NCBI RefSeq assembly: GCF_910578895.1
Contig: NZ_CAJTSC010000009.1
Span: 12,343 to 76,342 of the forward strand
Direction of reading: 5' to 3'
Source of the DNA: an uncultured Bacteroides sp.
Lineage (GTDB): Bacteria; Bacteroidota; Bacteroidia; Bacteroidales; Bacteroidaceae
DNA length: 64,000 nucleotides
Below the pieces are notes generated by a model that did no database searches, had not been told where the DNA came from, and saw only the letters and a program-made list of their open reading frames with translations. Of the stretch, positions 45,675 to 53,832 are shown piece by piece (within the stretch, counting starts at the first letter, position 1; each line of letters opens with the position of its first letter). The position numbers and the translations under genes are program-made.

Positions 45675-47011
45675 GGTTTAGAAGAAGTGATGCGGAAACG
45701 TAGCCACAGCATCAGCCCGGCGCTGGTCAGCCCGAACGGGAAAGCCATCCATACGCCAACCAAGCCCCAGCCCAGCACGAAACCGCAAAAGTATCCTACA
45801 GGCAAAGATATAACAAAATAAGAGATAAACGCAATAATCATCATCGGCTTTACATCCGACATGCCACGCAGCGCATTGGCAAAGTTGATTTGCAAACCGT
45901 CGCCAAACTGATAGATAAGGAAAGGGAAAAACAGCGAAGCAACCAGCGCCGACGCCTCTGCGCTATCCGTAAACCAGCCGCCCACCTGTCCGCGCATCAT
46001 AAAGACAATGCTCATGAGCACCACTTCCATAACCATTATCAGGTGAAAACCCGCATAGGTGGCACGACGCACATTCTCCCTATCACCCTGCCCCTTGAAA
46101 TTGCTGACACGCACCGCTACTGCCGCACCCATGCCGTAGTACATCATGAAAGTGAACTGGGAAATCGTCAGCATAATCTGATGGGATGCCAGCGCAATAG
46201 TGCCCAGCCAGCCCACCATGATGGCACTAAGGCTGAAAGAGGCGGTCTCCATTCCCATCTGCAAGCCGACAGGCCATCCCAGCGCATTAAGCTGCCTGAA
46301 CAATGAAGGTGACCATCCTTTACGAGAGAAACCGAACCGGTAGCGGATGAAACGGCGGCTGCGCAATACAATCAGCGCAAAGACCACGACCATCGTAATG
46401 CGCGAGAACAACGTGCTGACACCTGCTCCCAACAAGCCCAACTCCGGAAAACCCAACTTCCCGTTGATAAGGACGTAATTGCCCGCAATGTTCAACGCAT
46501 TCCCGCACAGCAATATCCACATGGCGGTCTTGGTGTCTGTAATACCGTCCGTGAACTGTTTGAAACCGTTGAACAGCATCACGAACACCAACGAAGCGAG
46601 CAATGCCAAATAATAAGGTTTTATCAAGGGCATCAGTTCCTCGGGCTGCCCCAAACGTTCCACGTTGAAGTAGACCACCGTCATGATGAAAGTAAGGAGC
46701 AACGCCACCAGCACATTCGCCGCCAGGCTGCATCGCAACGCCTGTCCTGCCTCGGCAAAACGGCGGTTGCCATAAAGGCTACCCACAATAGGCGTCAGCC
46801 CGTAACTGAAACCGGTACTGAATATGATACAAAGTGTAAACACATTATTGACGAACGAGGCAGCACCCAGCTCTTCGGTACTGTGGTGCCCAATCATCAG
46901 GGTGTCTGCGAAACCAAGAACAATCACGCCCACCTGCCCGATGACAATGGGAAGGCCTAAAGATACCAGCGCCTTATAATGCTGTCCGTAGCGGGCTATT
47001 AAATTTTTCAT
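45671..47011 (-). CDS. MATE-family efflux transporter
   Basis: 446 residues from the ATG at 47011 (MKNLIARYGQHYKALVSLG). The ORF is open 23 codons further, but those are the translation of the dyad array next to it, so the shorter start is chosen. Twelve membrane segments; family patterns LGLPIVIGQVGVIVLGFADT, TEELGAASFVNNVFT, GLQMGMETASFSLSAIMVG and GMGAAVAVRVSN. It would export organic cations or drugs with H+ or Na+. Its stop overlaps the start of the hybrid kinase by 4 bp, an unusual exporter-kinase coupling. Confidence 0.92.
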   Translation of the reverse strand: MKNLIARYGQHYKALVSLGLPIVIGQVGVIVLGFADTLMIGHHSTEELGAASFVNNVFTLCIIFSTGFSYGLTPIVGSLYGNRRFAEAGQALRCSLAANVLVALLLTFIMTVVYFNVERLGQPEELMPLIKPYYLALLASLVFVMLFNGFKQFTDGITDTKTAMWILLCGNALNIAGNYVLINGKLGFPELGLLGAGVSTLFSRITMVVVFALIVLRSRRFIRYRFGFSRKGWSPSLFRQLNALGWPVGLQMGMETASFSLSAIMVGWLGTIALASHQIMLTISQFTFMMYYGMGAAVAVRVSNFKGQGDRENVRRATYAGFHLIMVMEVVLMSIVFMMRGQVGGWFTDSAEASALVASLFFPFLIYQFGDGLQINFANALRGMSDVKPMMIIAFISYFVISLPVGYFCGFVLGWGLVGVWMAFPFGLTSAGLMLWLRFRITSSKP

Positions 47012-47027
47012 CTTATAATCCGAATTT

Positions 47028-47225
47028 GTTTCAAAAAGGGGAAAGACTTTCGTCTTACCGGAAAATACAGTTTGTTCCAAAGGGGAGGAACAACCCGTTA
47101 CATAGGAGAGAAACTGTTTGTCACACTATATTGAACAATATGTTCCGCCGTATTGAACGGTTTGTTACATTGCAAAGAAGCAGTCCGTTCCATCGGAGAA
47201 AGCTCTTCCTTTCCTTCAATGAAAC
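47028..47225. repeat. 22-23-bp-period dyad array, GTTCC-N8-GGAAC type
   Basis: About nine units. Left arms GTTTC 47028, TTTCG 47048, GTTCC 47074, GTTAC 47097, GTCAC 47120, GTTCC 47142, GTTAC 47164, GTTCC 47187, TTTCC 47210; right arms such as GGAAC 47087, GAAAC 47110, TGAAC 47132 and 47154, GAAAC 47221. Steps are 22 or 23 bp and the dyads mostly 17-18 bp (arm 5, centre 7-8, arm 5). Same geometry as the TTCCC-N8-GGGAA arrays, with related arms. It fills the gap between the M16 peptidase stop and the MATE start. Confidence 0.75.
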
Positions 47226-47252
47226 GGGAAACATCCCTCCTTGCCTTGAGAA

Positions 47253-48488
47253 TTAACGGTTACTCTTATAATATAATACGACGGCATTGCTTTCGCGAAA
47301 AGTCTGTTGTGCCACAGAGTGCAGCTGTTCCGTGCTGACGGAGCGGTAACGCTCCACTTCGCAATCAATGTCTTCCGCCTTACCGGTCAACTCGAACCAA
47401 GCGAGGTTGGTGGCTACGTTCAGGTAATTGATATTACCGAATATCTGGGTCGATTCGAACTTATTCTTGACCTTTTCCAACTCTTGTCCGCCTACCGGAG
47501 AACGCTGCAACTCTTCCAACTCCTTACGCACGGCAGCTTCCGCCTGTTCCAACGATACGCCTGCCGCAGGTTTGCCTCCGATTTGCAGCAATCCGGCATC
47601 GCGCGTGCCACTGATGTACGCATCTATGCTGGAAAATATGTTCTGCTCCTGCACCAGACGGCGGTTCAACCGACTGGAGCGACCGTTACTGAGGATATCG
47701 GACAGGATATCGAACGCATAATAGTCGGCACACTCACGGTCGCACATGTGATAGCTCATGAACAGGGCATCCAACGGTACATTTCTTTCCACCGCCAGCC
47801 TGCGTTCCTGCGTTTGCAGCGGCTCTTGCGGCAACCGCCTTGGCGGAACGTCTCTTCGCGGAATGGGAGCAAACCACTTTTCGGCAAGCCTGACGGTTTC
47901 ATCCCACGAAATGTTTCCCGTCACTGCCAGCACGGCATTGTTCGGAGCATAGAAACGGTAAAAGAAAGCTTTCACCTCGTCCAGCGTGGCGTGCTCGATA
48001 TGCGAAAGTTCCTTGCCGATTGTGGGCCAGCGGTACGGATGCACCTGGAACGCCAACGAACGGAGCAGATGCCCCACATCGCCGTAAGGCTGGTTCAGGC
48101 AGCGTTGTTTGAACTCCTCCATCACTACGCCGCGCTGCACCTCAAGGCTCTGCTCGCTGAAAGCCAGTTCAAGCATGCGGTCGGATTCCAACCAAAAAGC
48201 GGTCTCTACGTTCGGTTTCGGAACGGTAAGGTAGTAATTGGTGATATCGTTATTGGTCCAGGCATTGTTTTCGCCCCCTGCCAGCTGCAAAGGTGTGTCG
48301 TAGTCGGGGATATGCACCGAACCGCCGAACATCAGATGCTCGAACAAATGGGCAAAACCCGTATGCTCGGGATGTTCGTCGCGCGCACCGACATCGTAAA
48401 CGATATTGAGCGCCACCATTTGCGTACTGGTATCCTCGTGATGCACCAGCCGCAGACCGTTGGGAAAACAATGCTTGTTTATTTTCAT
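47253..48488 (-). CDS. M16-family zinc peptidase
   Basis: 411 residues, one M16 unit (two subdomains), as in the processing-peptidase-like family. The inverted zinc motif H47-L-F-E50-H51 lies in GFAHLFEHLMFGG, with the third ligand Glu in VQRGVVMEEF. The second subdomain carries ATDIL-like SDILSNGRSSRLNRRLVQEQ. There is no signal peptide, so it is probably cytoplasmic. It lies between the cyclophilin gene (46 bp upstream) and the MATE gene on the same strand. Confidence 0.93.
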   Translation of the reverse strand: MKINKHCFPNGLRLVHHEDTSTQMVALNIVYDVGARDEHPEHTGFAHLFEHLMFGGSVHIPDYDTPLQLAGGENNAWTNNDITNYYLTVPKPNVETAFWLESDRMLELAFSEQSLEVQRGVVMEEFKQRCLNQPYGDVGHLLRSLAFQVHPYRWPTIGKELSHIEHATLDEVKAFFYRFYAPNNAVLAVTGNISWDETVRLAEKWFAPIPRRDVPPRRLPQEPLQTQERRLAVERNVPLDALFMSYHMCDRECADYYAFDILSDILSNGRSSRLNRRLVQEQNIFSSIDAYISGTRDAGLLQIGGKPAAGVSLEQAEAAVRKELEELQRSPVGGQELEKVKNKFESTQIFGNINYLNVATNLAWFELTGKAEDIDCEVERYRSVSTEQLHSVAQQTFRESNAVVLYYKSNR

Positions 48489-48511
48489 GCGGTTTCCAAT
48501 AAGAAGTTAGA

Positions 48512-48532
48512 GGAGTTCCTGAAAAGAACTCC
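48512..48532. other. Short hairpin between the cyclophilin and M16 genes
   Basis: GGAGTTC (48512-48518), 7 nt loop, GAACTCC (48526-48532), just after the cyclophilin stop in the minus direction. No T-tract follows, so it is more likely a processing or stability element than a full terminator. Confidence 0.4.
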
Positions 48533-48534
48533 AA

Positions 48535-49374
48535 TCAGTCTATCACCGTCACTTTCTTAATCTTCATATCCTCCTCCGGACGGTCGTTGCGGTCGGTTTT
48601 CACTTGTTGTATCTTGTCTACAATCTCCATTCCTTCCACCACCTCGCCGAATACGGTGTACTCGCCATCCAGATGCGGAGTGCCGCCAACGGTAGTGTAT
48701 GCCTTTACCTGCTCCGGCGTGAAGCGGAACTCCGGTTCATTCTCCACCTGCGCCTCAGCCTGTGCGATAAGCGTATCTTGCAAGTTCATCAGACCTTCCT
48801 GGTCGCCATCCTTGCGCATCTTATAAATCTCCTTCATGTGCTTCTGCGCCAACGCGTTGAAAGCGTTGTTCAGACGTGCCTGGTTCATCTGGTGCTCCAT
48901 GCCGAGCAATGTAGAGTCATTATATACTTTTCCGGTAACGATGTAGAACTGACAGCCGGATGATTCCTTCTTCGGATTTACATTATCTCCCTGACGGGCT
49001 GCGGACAACGCACCTTTCTTGTGGAAGTATTTCGGATAGACAAACTCGGCAGGAACGGTATACCCCACATCGCCCGCGCCCAGCATCTTGCCTTTCGGCG
49101 CATTCTTCGATTCGGGATCGCCTGCCTGTATCATGAAATCCTTGATGACACGGTGAAACAGCGTACCTTCGTAAGTGCCTTCCTCTGCCAGCTTGATAAA
49201 GTTGTCACGATGCTTCGGCGTCTCGTTATAGAGCTTCACGATAATATCACCCGCAGTTGTTTCAATCTTCAACTTCGTTTCTTTTTCCATATTTCCGTCT
49301 TTCTTTTGTCCCGGCTTGCAAGCCGCCAGCCCGCAAACCAGTATGGTTAATAATACAATAAGATTTCTTTTCAT
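48535..49374 (-). CDS. Cyclophilin-type peptidyl-prolyl isomerase lipoprotein
   Basis: 279 residues from the ATG at 49374; a 16-codon in-frame extension upstream crosses the promoter and is left out. Lipoprotein signal with lipobox CGLAAC (Cys19). The cyclophilin domain has TTAGDIIVKLYNETPKHRDN, GTLFHRVIKDFMIQAGDP, SSGCQFYIVTG and GEYTVFGEVVEGMEIVDKI; a ~70-residue alpha-helical insert (about 170-240) separates the last two. It would aid protein folding in the periplasm. It is the first gene of the minus-strand run cyclophilin-M16-MATE-kinase. Confidence 0.94.
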   Translation of the reverse strand: MKRNLIVLLTILVCGLAACKPGQKKDGNMEKETKLKIETTAGDIIVKLYNETPKHRDNFIKLAEEGTYEGTLFHRVIKDFMIQAGDPESKNAPKGKMLGAGDVGYTVPAEFVYPKYFHKKGALSAARQGDNVNPKKESSGCQFYIVTGKVYNDSTLLGMEHQMNQARLNNAFNALAQKHMKEIYKMRKDGDQEGLMNLQDTLIAQAEAQVENEPEFRFTPEQVKAYTTVGGTPHLDGEYTVFGEVVEGMEIVDKIQQVKTDRNDRPEEDMKIKKVTVID

Positions 49375-49401
49375 TTCTCTTTTTGTTAAATTTAAGCTTG
49401 C

Positions 49402-49409
49402 AAATATAC
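49402..49409 (-). promoter_or_regulatory. -7 box for the cyclophilin-M16-MATE-kinase run
   Basis: CAAATATA on the plus strand is TATATTTG on the minus strand, an exact TAnnTTTG match, 28 bp upstream of the cyclophilin ATG. It is 22 bp from the oppositely directed -7 box of the sigma-54 activator gene. Confidence 0.6.
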
Positions 49410-49430
49410 TAAAATCGAACAAAACGGCTT

Positions 49431-49438
49431 ACCTTTGC
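49431..49438 (+). promoter_or_regulatory. -7 box for the sigma-54 activator gene
   Basis: TACCTTTG, exact match, 29 bp before the ATG at 49467. With the box at 49402 it forms a compact divergent promoter. Confidence 0.6.
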
Positions 49439-49466
49439 GTAATAAAAGAGATAAAAAGCAGAAGGG

Positions 49467-50822
49467 ATGAAATCCATATTAATCGTTGAAGATGACATCA
49501 CTTACGGTATGATGTTGAAGACGTGGCTCGGCAAGAAAGGTTTCCGGGTCAGTTCGGCAAGCAGCATACTCCGCGCCCGGAAACATATCGAAACCGAAAA
49601 CGTAGACTTGATATTGTCCGACCTGCGCCTGCCCGACCACGACGGCATAGACCTGCTGAAATGGCTGGGCGAACACTCACTGCACATACCTCTTATCATT
49701 ATGACGGGATATGCCGACATACAATCTGCCGTGCAGGCAATAAAGCTTGGCGCGTGCGACTACATCGCAAAACCCGTAAACCCCGATGAACTATTGAAGA
49801 AAATGGAGGAGGCATTGAAGCCTTCGCCCGCCGGTCCCGGACAGGCGGCACACCCCGGAAAGGACGCCCTTCTTCCCCGGGAAAATGCAGGGCCCGTCTC
49901 CACCGATTACCTGGAAGGCGAAAGCGATGCAGCCAAACAGTTATATAATTATGTAAACCTGGTTGCCCCCACCAACATGTCCGTCCTCATCAACGGAGCC
50001 AGCGGCACGGGAAAGGAATACGTGGCACAGCGCATCCACAAGCTGAGCCGCCGCTCAAAACAACCGTTCATAGCCATCGACTGCGGGGCAATCCCCAAGG
50101 AACTGGCGGCTTCCGAGTTCTTCGGCCATGTAAAAGGTTCATTTACCGGTGCGCTGACCGACAAGACGGGCGCGTTTGTTGCAGCCAACGGCGGCACAAT
50201 CTTTCTGGACGAAATAGGGAACCTAAGCTATGAGGTGCAAATACAACTGCTCCGCGCCCTGCAGGAGCGGAAGATACGCCCCATCGGTTCCAACAAAGAG
50301 ATACAGGTGGATGTGCGGCTGGTTGCCGCCACCAACGAGAACCTGGAGCAGGCTATCGAAAAAGGCACATTCCGCGAAGACCTCTATCATCGCATCAATG
50401 AATTTACGCTGCGCATGCCGCAACTGAAAGACCGCCGCGAGGATATCCTTCTCTTTGCAAACTTCTTTTTGGACCAAGCCAACCGCGAGCTGGACAAACA
50501 TCTCATCGGCTTTGACGAGAAAGCATCCAAAGCCCTGTTGGAATATCAATGGCCGGGCAATCTGCGTCAGATGAAAAACATCGTCCGCCGTGCCACCTTG
50601 TTGGCGCAAGGCAAGTTCATCACACCGGACGAACTCAGCGAACTGCAAAAACAGGCGACGATGCCCACAGGCATGCCGCTCCGTAATGAAGAGACGGAAA
50701 AGCAACACATCATGGAAGCCCTGAAGCATACAGGCTGCAACAAAAGCCGCGCCGCGCAACTGCTCGGGATAGACCGAAAGACGCTTTACAACAAGCTTAA
50801 ACTATACGGAATAGAACTGTAA
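49467..50822 (+). CDS. Sigma-54-dependent response regulator (REC-AAA-Fis)
   Basis: 451 residues. Receiver domain 1-120 with the acidic pair E8/D9-D10, phospho-acceptor Asp52 (LILSDLRLP) and Lys102. AAA+ domain about 145-380: Walker A GASGTGKE (177-184), the sigma-54-contacting loop GSFTGA (224-229, Ser for Ala in the usual GAFTGA), Walker B GGTIFLDEIGNL, and the sensor RLVAATNENL. C-terminal Fis-type HTH (HTGCNKSRAAQLLGIDRKTL). It activates RNA polymerase with sigma-54 from distant binding sites. The hybrid kinase four genes away on the divergent transcript is the natural phosphodonor. A candidate target promoter lies 130 bp downstream. Confidence 0.95.
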   Translation: MKSILIVEDDITYGMMLKTWLGKKGFRVSSASSILRARKHIETENVDLILSDLRLPDHDGIDLLKWLGEHSLHIPLIIMTGYADIQSAVQAIKLGACDYIAKPVNPDELLKKMEEALKPSPAGPGQAAHPGKDALLPRENAGPVSTDYLEGESDAAKQLYNYVNLVAPTNMSVLINGASGTGKEYVAQRIHKLSRRSKQPFIAIDCGAIPKELAASEFFGHVKGSFTGALTDKTGAFVAANGGTIFLDEIGNLSYEVQIQLLRALQERKIRPIGSNKEIQVDVRLVAATNENLEQAIEKGTFREDLYHRINEFTLRMPQLKDRREDILLFANFFLDQANRELDKHLIGFDEKASKALLEYQWPGNLRQMKNIVRRATLLAQGKFITPDELSELQKQATMPTGMPLRNEETEKQHIMEALKHTGCNKSRAAQLLGIDRKTLYNKLKLYGIEL

Positions 50823-50824
50823 TT

Positions 50825-50871
50825 GTGGAAAAACTCCACAGTCCGCTCCACACTTTCCACATAATTCCACA
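50825..50871 (+). promoter_or_regulatory. TCCACA repeats: candidate activator-binding sites
   Basis: A dyad GTGGA-N5-TCCAC (50825-50839) followed by TCCACA at 50835, 50847, 50856 and 50866, spaced 12, 9 and 10 bp, i.e. about one helical turn. The cluster is 81-127 bp upstream of the sigma-54-type promoter, the usual distance for enhancer-binding activator sites. A further TGTGG / TCCACA pair lies at 50979-50996. Confidence 0.45.
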
Positions 50872-50951
50872 TGTCTCCGCCATGTGTCTCCCTGCCGGAA
50901 AAAGAATGAGCAAACTAATTATCAACGGCTTATATCTTCCGCCGCTAATTT

Positions 50952-50967
50952 TGGCACGCCATTTGAC
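50952..50967 (+). promoter_or_regulatory. Sigma-54-type -24/-12 promoter
   Basis: TGGCACGCCATTTGAC (preceded by T) matches the consensus TGGCACG-N4-TTGCW in every conserved place except that the -12 GC reads GA. Transcription would begin near 50978 on the plus strand. Confidence 0.5.
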
Positions 50968-50977
50968 ATATATTTCC

Positions 50978-51249
50978 TGTGGGCTTGAAATCCACAACAT
51001 GAAAGCGTGATTAACCCGGACCAAGACTAAACCCAATATTAACCTATTAAAAGTAAATGAAAAACAAAAAAGATTAGTATTAGTAGCAGCCCTGTTTATG
51101 TTTGTTTGTGACGGATGATTCTTGACCCGAGCACAGATGCAAAAGGTCAAGAACATCCCAATCACAACTTCAAGCCGCCGAAGAATAGTAAGCGCACTGA
51201 CAACAAAAAAGCCGTTTCCTCCTTGTCTATTCCGGGAAACGGCTTTTTT
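50978..51249 (+). ncRNA. Candidate sigma-54-dependent small RNA
   Basis: Between the -24/-12 promoter and the terminator at 51205-51249 there is no ORF with a convincing start and length. The region includes an inverted repeat TTCTTGACC (51119-51127) / GGTCAAGAA and ends in a strong terminator, so an RNA of about 270 nt is expected. The arrangement (phosphorelay, REC-AAA-Fis activator, adjacent sigma-54 RNA) resembles the LuxO-Qrr and GlrR-GlmY circuits of Gammaproteobacteria in logic only. A 20-residue signal-like peptide is present if one A is inserted in the A-tract near 51070; see findings. Confidence 0.35.
51205..51249. terminator. Bidirectional terminator
   Basis: AAAAAAGCCGTTTCC at 51205-51219 pairs with GGGAAACGGCTTTTTT at 51234-51249 around a 14 nt loop. 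A-tract and T-tract on both sides let it stop the plus-strand transcript and the minus-strand S9 peptidase transcript (stop at 51273). Confidence 0.85.
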
Positions 51250-51272
51250 GCGTTTAAAACTGGAGGTACTCC

Positions 51273-53810
51273 TTACCAATGTCTTTCCGGGTAAAGGTCG
51301 TTCCACCATGCCGGGCTGTCCTGCAACCAACGCGCAAACCAAGCCATAATGGAGTTGTGCCACAACTCGCGCTTGGGATAATCACTGATGAAGTGGTTCT
51401 CGCCATCCACCGTGATAAATTCTACCGGCTTGCCCAATATCTTCAACGCATTGTACAACTGGATGCTTTCGCCGATGGGCACATTCGTATCGACCGTGCC
51501 GTGCAGCAACAGCAGCGGAGTCTTGATTTTATCCGCATTGAACAGCGAACCGTGCTTTGTAAACAGGTCGGGATTATTCCACGGATAGCTTTCGGCAGCG
51601 GCAACGGAGTTATAAGAATATCCCCAGAAGCCCTCGCCCCAATAGCTTGTCACATTACTGATGCCCGCATGCGAAACGGCAGCGGCAAACAAATCGGTCT
51701 TTGTCTGCAAATACATCGTCATAAAACCGCCATAGGATGCTCCGATGCAACCGATGCGCTTGTCGTTGACAAACGGATGCGCAGCGCAGAACTTCTTCGT
51801 TCCCTCAATGATTTCATCGGCAGTACGTTCTCCCCACGCATTGACGTGGCGTGCCGAAAACTCCTGACCGTAGCCGATGGCGCCGCTGGGCTGGATGACA
51901 TACACCACATAGTCGCGCGATGCGAACAACTGCGCGCAATAGGGTGAAGTGATGCCGCGCGTAGTAGGCGTAGTGCCGCCATAGTAATAGACAATCAGCG
52001 GATATTTCTTATCCGGGTCGAAGGCGGGCGGCAAGCATATCATGCCTTTAATCTCCGTACCGTCCTGCGCCGTAAAGTTCCACTCTTTCATCGTACCCAA
52101 CTCTATTTTATCCAAAACAGGTTTCATCGGATTGGCAAGCAAGACGGATGTCTTCTTCTTTACATCGTATGTATAGGCAACTCCCGTACTCGTATTCCCT
52201 CCGCCTACGTAAGCGGCAACCACAGGATTGTATTCCGCCAGGTCGAAAGAAGCAATCACATCTTCCCGGAGCGGCAGCATCTCAAAGCGGCCCGTTTTCG
52301 GGGTGTAACGGTAGATATGCTTGCAATCCTCGTCCGTAGTATTGAAATAGATGCAACCATCCGTACGGTTCCACTGCAGGAAGTCGACGGAAGGATTGAA
52401 ATCGCGCGTGATAGGATTGACCTGCCCGGTAGCCTTGTCCATAATGAATGCCTGGGTATCAAAGTCATTGGCAATAGGGTGCCCGCCGCAATTCTTCCCC
52501 ACTCCGCCGAAAGCCGAAGGACTGCCCACGACCAGCAGCTGTCTGCCGTCGGGAGAGTATGCGGCACTGTTCACGTAAGCATCCCATGCCACCAGCGTAT
52601 CCACCTGCAACGTAGCCAAATCTACCTCGAAGAGGGAAGTGAGCGAGAAAGGACACCGCGTAATGTCCGACTTGGAAGTGGAGCACAGCAACTTAGCGCC
52701 GTCCGAAGATATATCGTTCAGATAGACGGCATGGCTCCCATAGGTCAGACGTTCGGAAAGCCCGGTAACAGGGTCGTACTTGACAAGATAGTTGCGCGAA
52801 CGCGCACCGGGAATGCGGTCGTCGGGATGCAGCAAGCGCTTCAAAGGACCGCCGGCTTCCTCTCCCTTGTCACTGGACGAATAGACAAGATAGTCCTCGG
52901 CAGGCGACCACGTAAAGTATCCTTCGGGAACGTCTTTCAGCAATATCTCCTCGCGCATCGTAGCCGGATCGAACACCGCCAAATCATTCCGCTCTTTGCC
53001 GGTTACAGTGTAATAAAGCTTGCTGCTGCGAGGCATCCAACGCATTTTCCCGTTCGCATCGGACAGTATCACCTTGCCCGTCTTCAGTTCGGTCAACTCG
53101 TAACGGGTCCTCGAACGCTTCAACGAATAGTTGTCCGCATAGCAGGCAAGCAGGTACTTGCCGTCCGGAGAGAGGCTTACCGAACGCACCCGGCTTCCGA
53201 AAGCCGTATTGTGCAAAGCCAGACGTCTTTTCATATCGGGCGCCACCCGATAGCCGACACCGGCAAACTCCTTGTCTTTCTCGAACTCGCACTTCAAGGC
53301 GGGAACCGCCTTATCGGCAGCCGTCGACAATAGCTTGACGACTATCTCATAGTCTTTCTCCGGCTCCAAACGTAAGTTGAGCACCGAGGGAGCCACCTGC
53401 GACAAACTGTCCTCCGCAGTCGTCTTCGACTGTTTGGAAACACCGTTCACGAACACTTCGAAGCGTGCAGGCGAGTAGATTTTCAGTTTTCCCTTCATGA
53501 AGCGTTCGGCACGCAAGCCGGTTGCAAACAGATAGAGCAGGTTGTCCTTGTCCGCTTTCGCCACCCGCACATATCCTGCCGTATCTGCCGACACACGTTC
53601 ATAAGGACGTCCGTCGAAAGCAAGGCTGATATCGGTTTTCAGCAGTTCGTCGACCGTGAATTTCTTTCCTGTAAAGTTGACACTGTCGCCCTGGACAGGC
53701 ATACGCACCACGACGGCAGGGCGCACGTTGTACTCGCCCACCCTATCTTGCGCCCGGACTGCAAGGGCGGCAAGCAGAGACAGCCCGGAAAGAAGTAAAA
53801 TCTTTTTCAT
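51273..53810 (-). CDS. S9-family serine peptidase (prolyl oligopeptidase/DPP-IV-like)
   Basis: 845 residues. Signal peptide (LLLSGLSLLAALAVRAQ). The N-terminal ~560 residues form a beta-propeller-like region with TolB/DPP-IV-type repeats (SLSPDGKYLLACYADNYSLK, SPDGRQLLVVGSP). The C-terminal alpha/beta-hydrolase domain has the catalytic triad Ser692 (GASYGG), Asp774 (HGTVDTN) and His806 (GENHF). A secreted or periplasmic peptidase is expected. It starts 22 bp after the RluA-family gene on the same strand. The oligopeptidase versus dipeptidyl-peptidase choice cannot be made from sequence alone. Confidence 0.93.
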   Translation of the reverse strand: MKKILLLSGLSLLAALAVRAQDRVGEYNVRPAVVVRMPVQGDSVNFTGKKFTVDELLKTDISLAFDGRPYERVSADTAGYVRVAKADKDNLLYLFATGLRAERFMKGKLKIYSPARFEVFVNGVSKQSKTTAEDSLSQVAPSVLNLRLEPEKDYEIVVKLLSTAADKAVPALKCEFEKDKEFAGVGYRVAPDMKRRLALHNTAFGSRVRSVSLSPDGKYLLACYADNYSLKRSRTRYELTELKTGKVILSDANGKMRWMPRSSKLYYTVTGKERNDLAVFDPATMREEILLKDVPEGYFTWSPAEDYLVYSSSDKGEEAGGPLKRLLHPDDRIPGARSRNYLVKYDPVTGLSERLTYGSHAVYLNDISSDGAKLLCSTSKSDITRCPFSLTSLFEVDLATLQVDTLVAWDAYVNSAAYSPDGRQLLVVGSPSAFGGVGKNCGGHPIANDFDTQAFIMDKATGQVNPITRDFNPSVDFLQWNRTDGCIYFNTTDEDCKHIYRYTPKTGRFEMLPLREDVIASFDLAEYNPVVAAYVGGGNTSTGVAYTYDVKKKTSVLLANPMKPVLDKIELGTMKEWNFTAQDGTEIKGMICLPPAFDPDKKYPLIVYYYGGTTPTTRGITSPYCAQLFASRDYVVYVIQPSGAIGYGQEFSARHVNAWGERTADEIIEGTKKFCAAHPFVNDKRIGCIGASYGGFMTMYLQTKTDLFAAAVSHAGISNVTSYWGEGFWGYSYNSVAAAESYPWNNPDLFTKHGSLFNADKIKTPLLLLHGTVDTNVPIGESIQLYNALKILGKPVEFITVDGENHFISDYPKRELWHNSIMAWFARWLQDSPAWWNDLYPERHW

Positions 53811-53832
53811 CGAATTTGTTATTAACAGATTA

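Noticed and set aside
47012..47080. 23-residue N-terminal extension of the MATE protein
   Set aside because: It is encoded by the dyad array; the start at 47011 begins the family's normal N-terminus.
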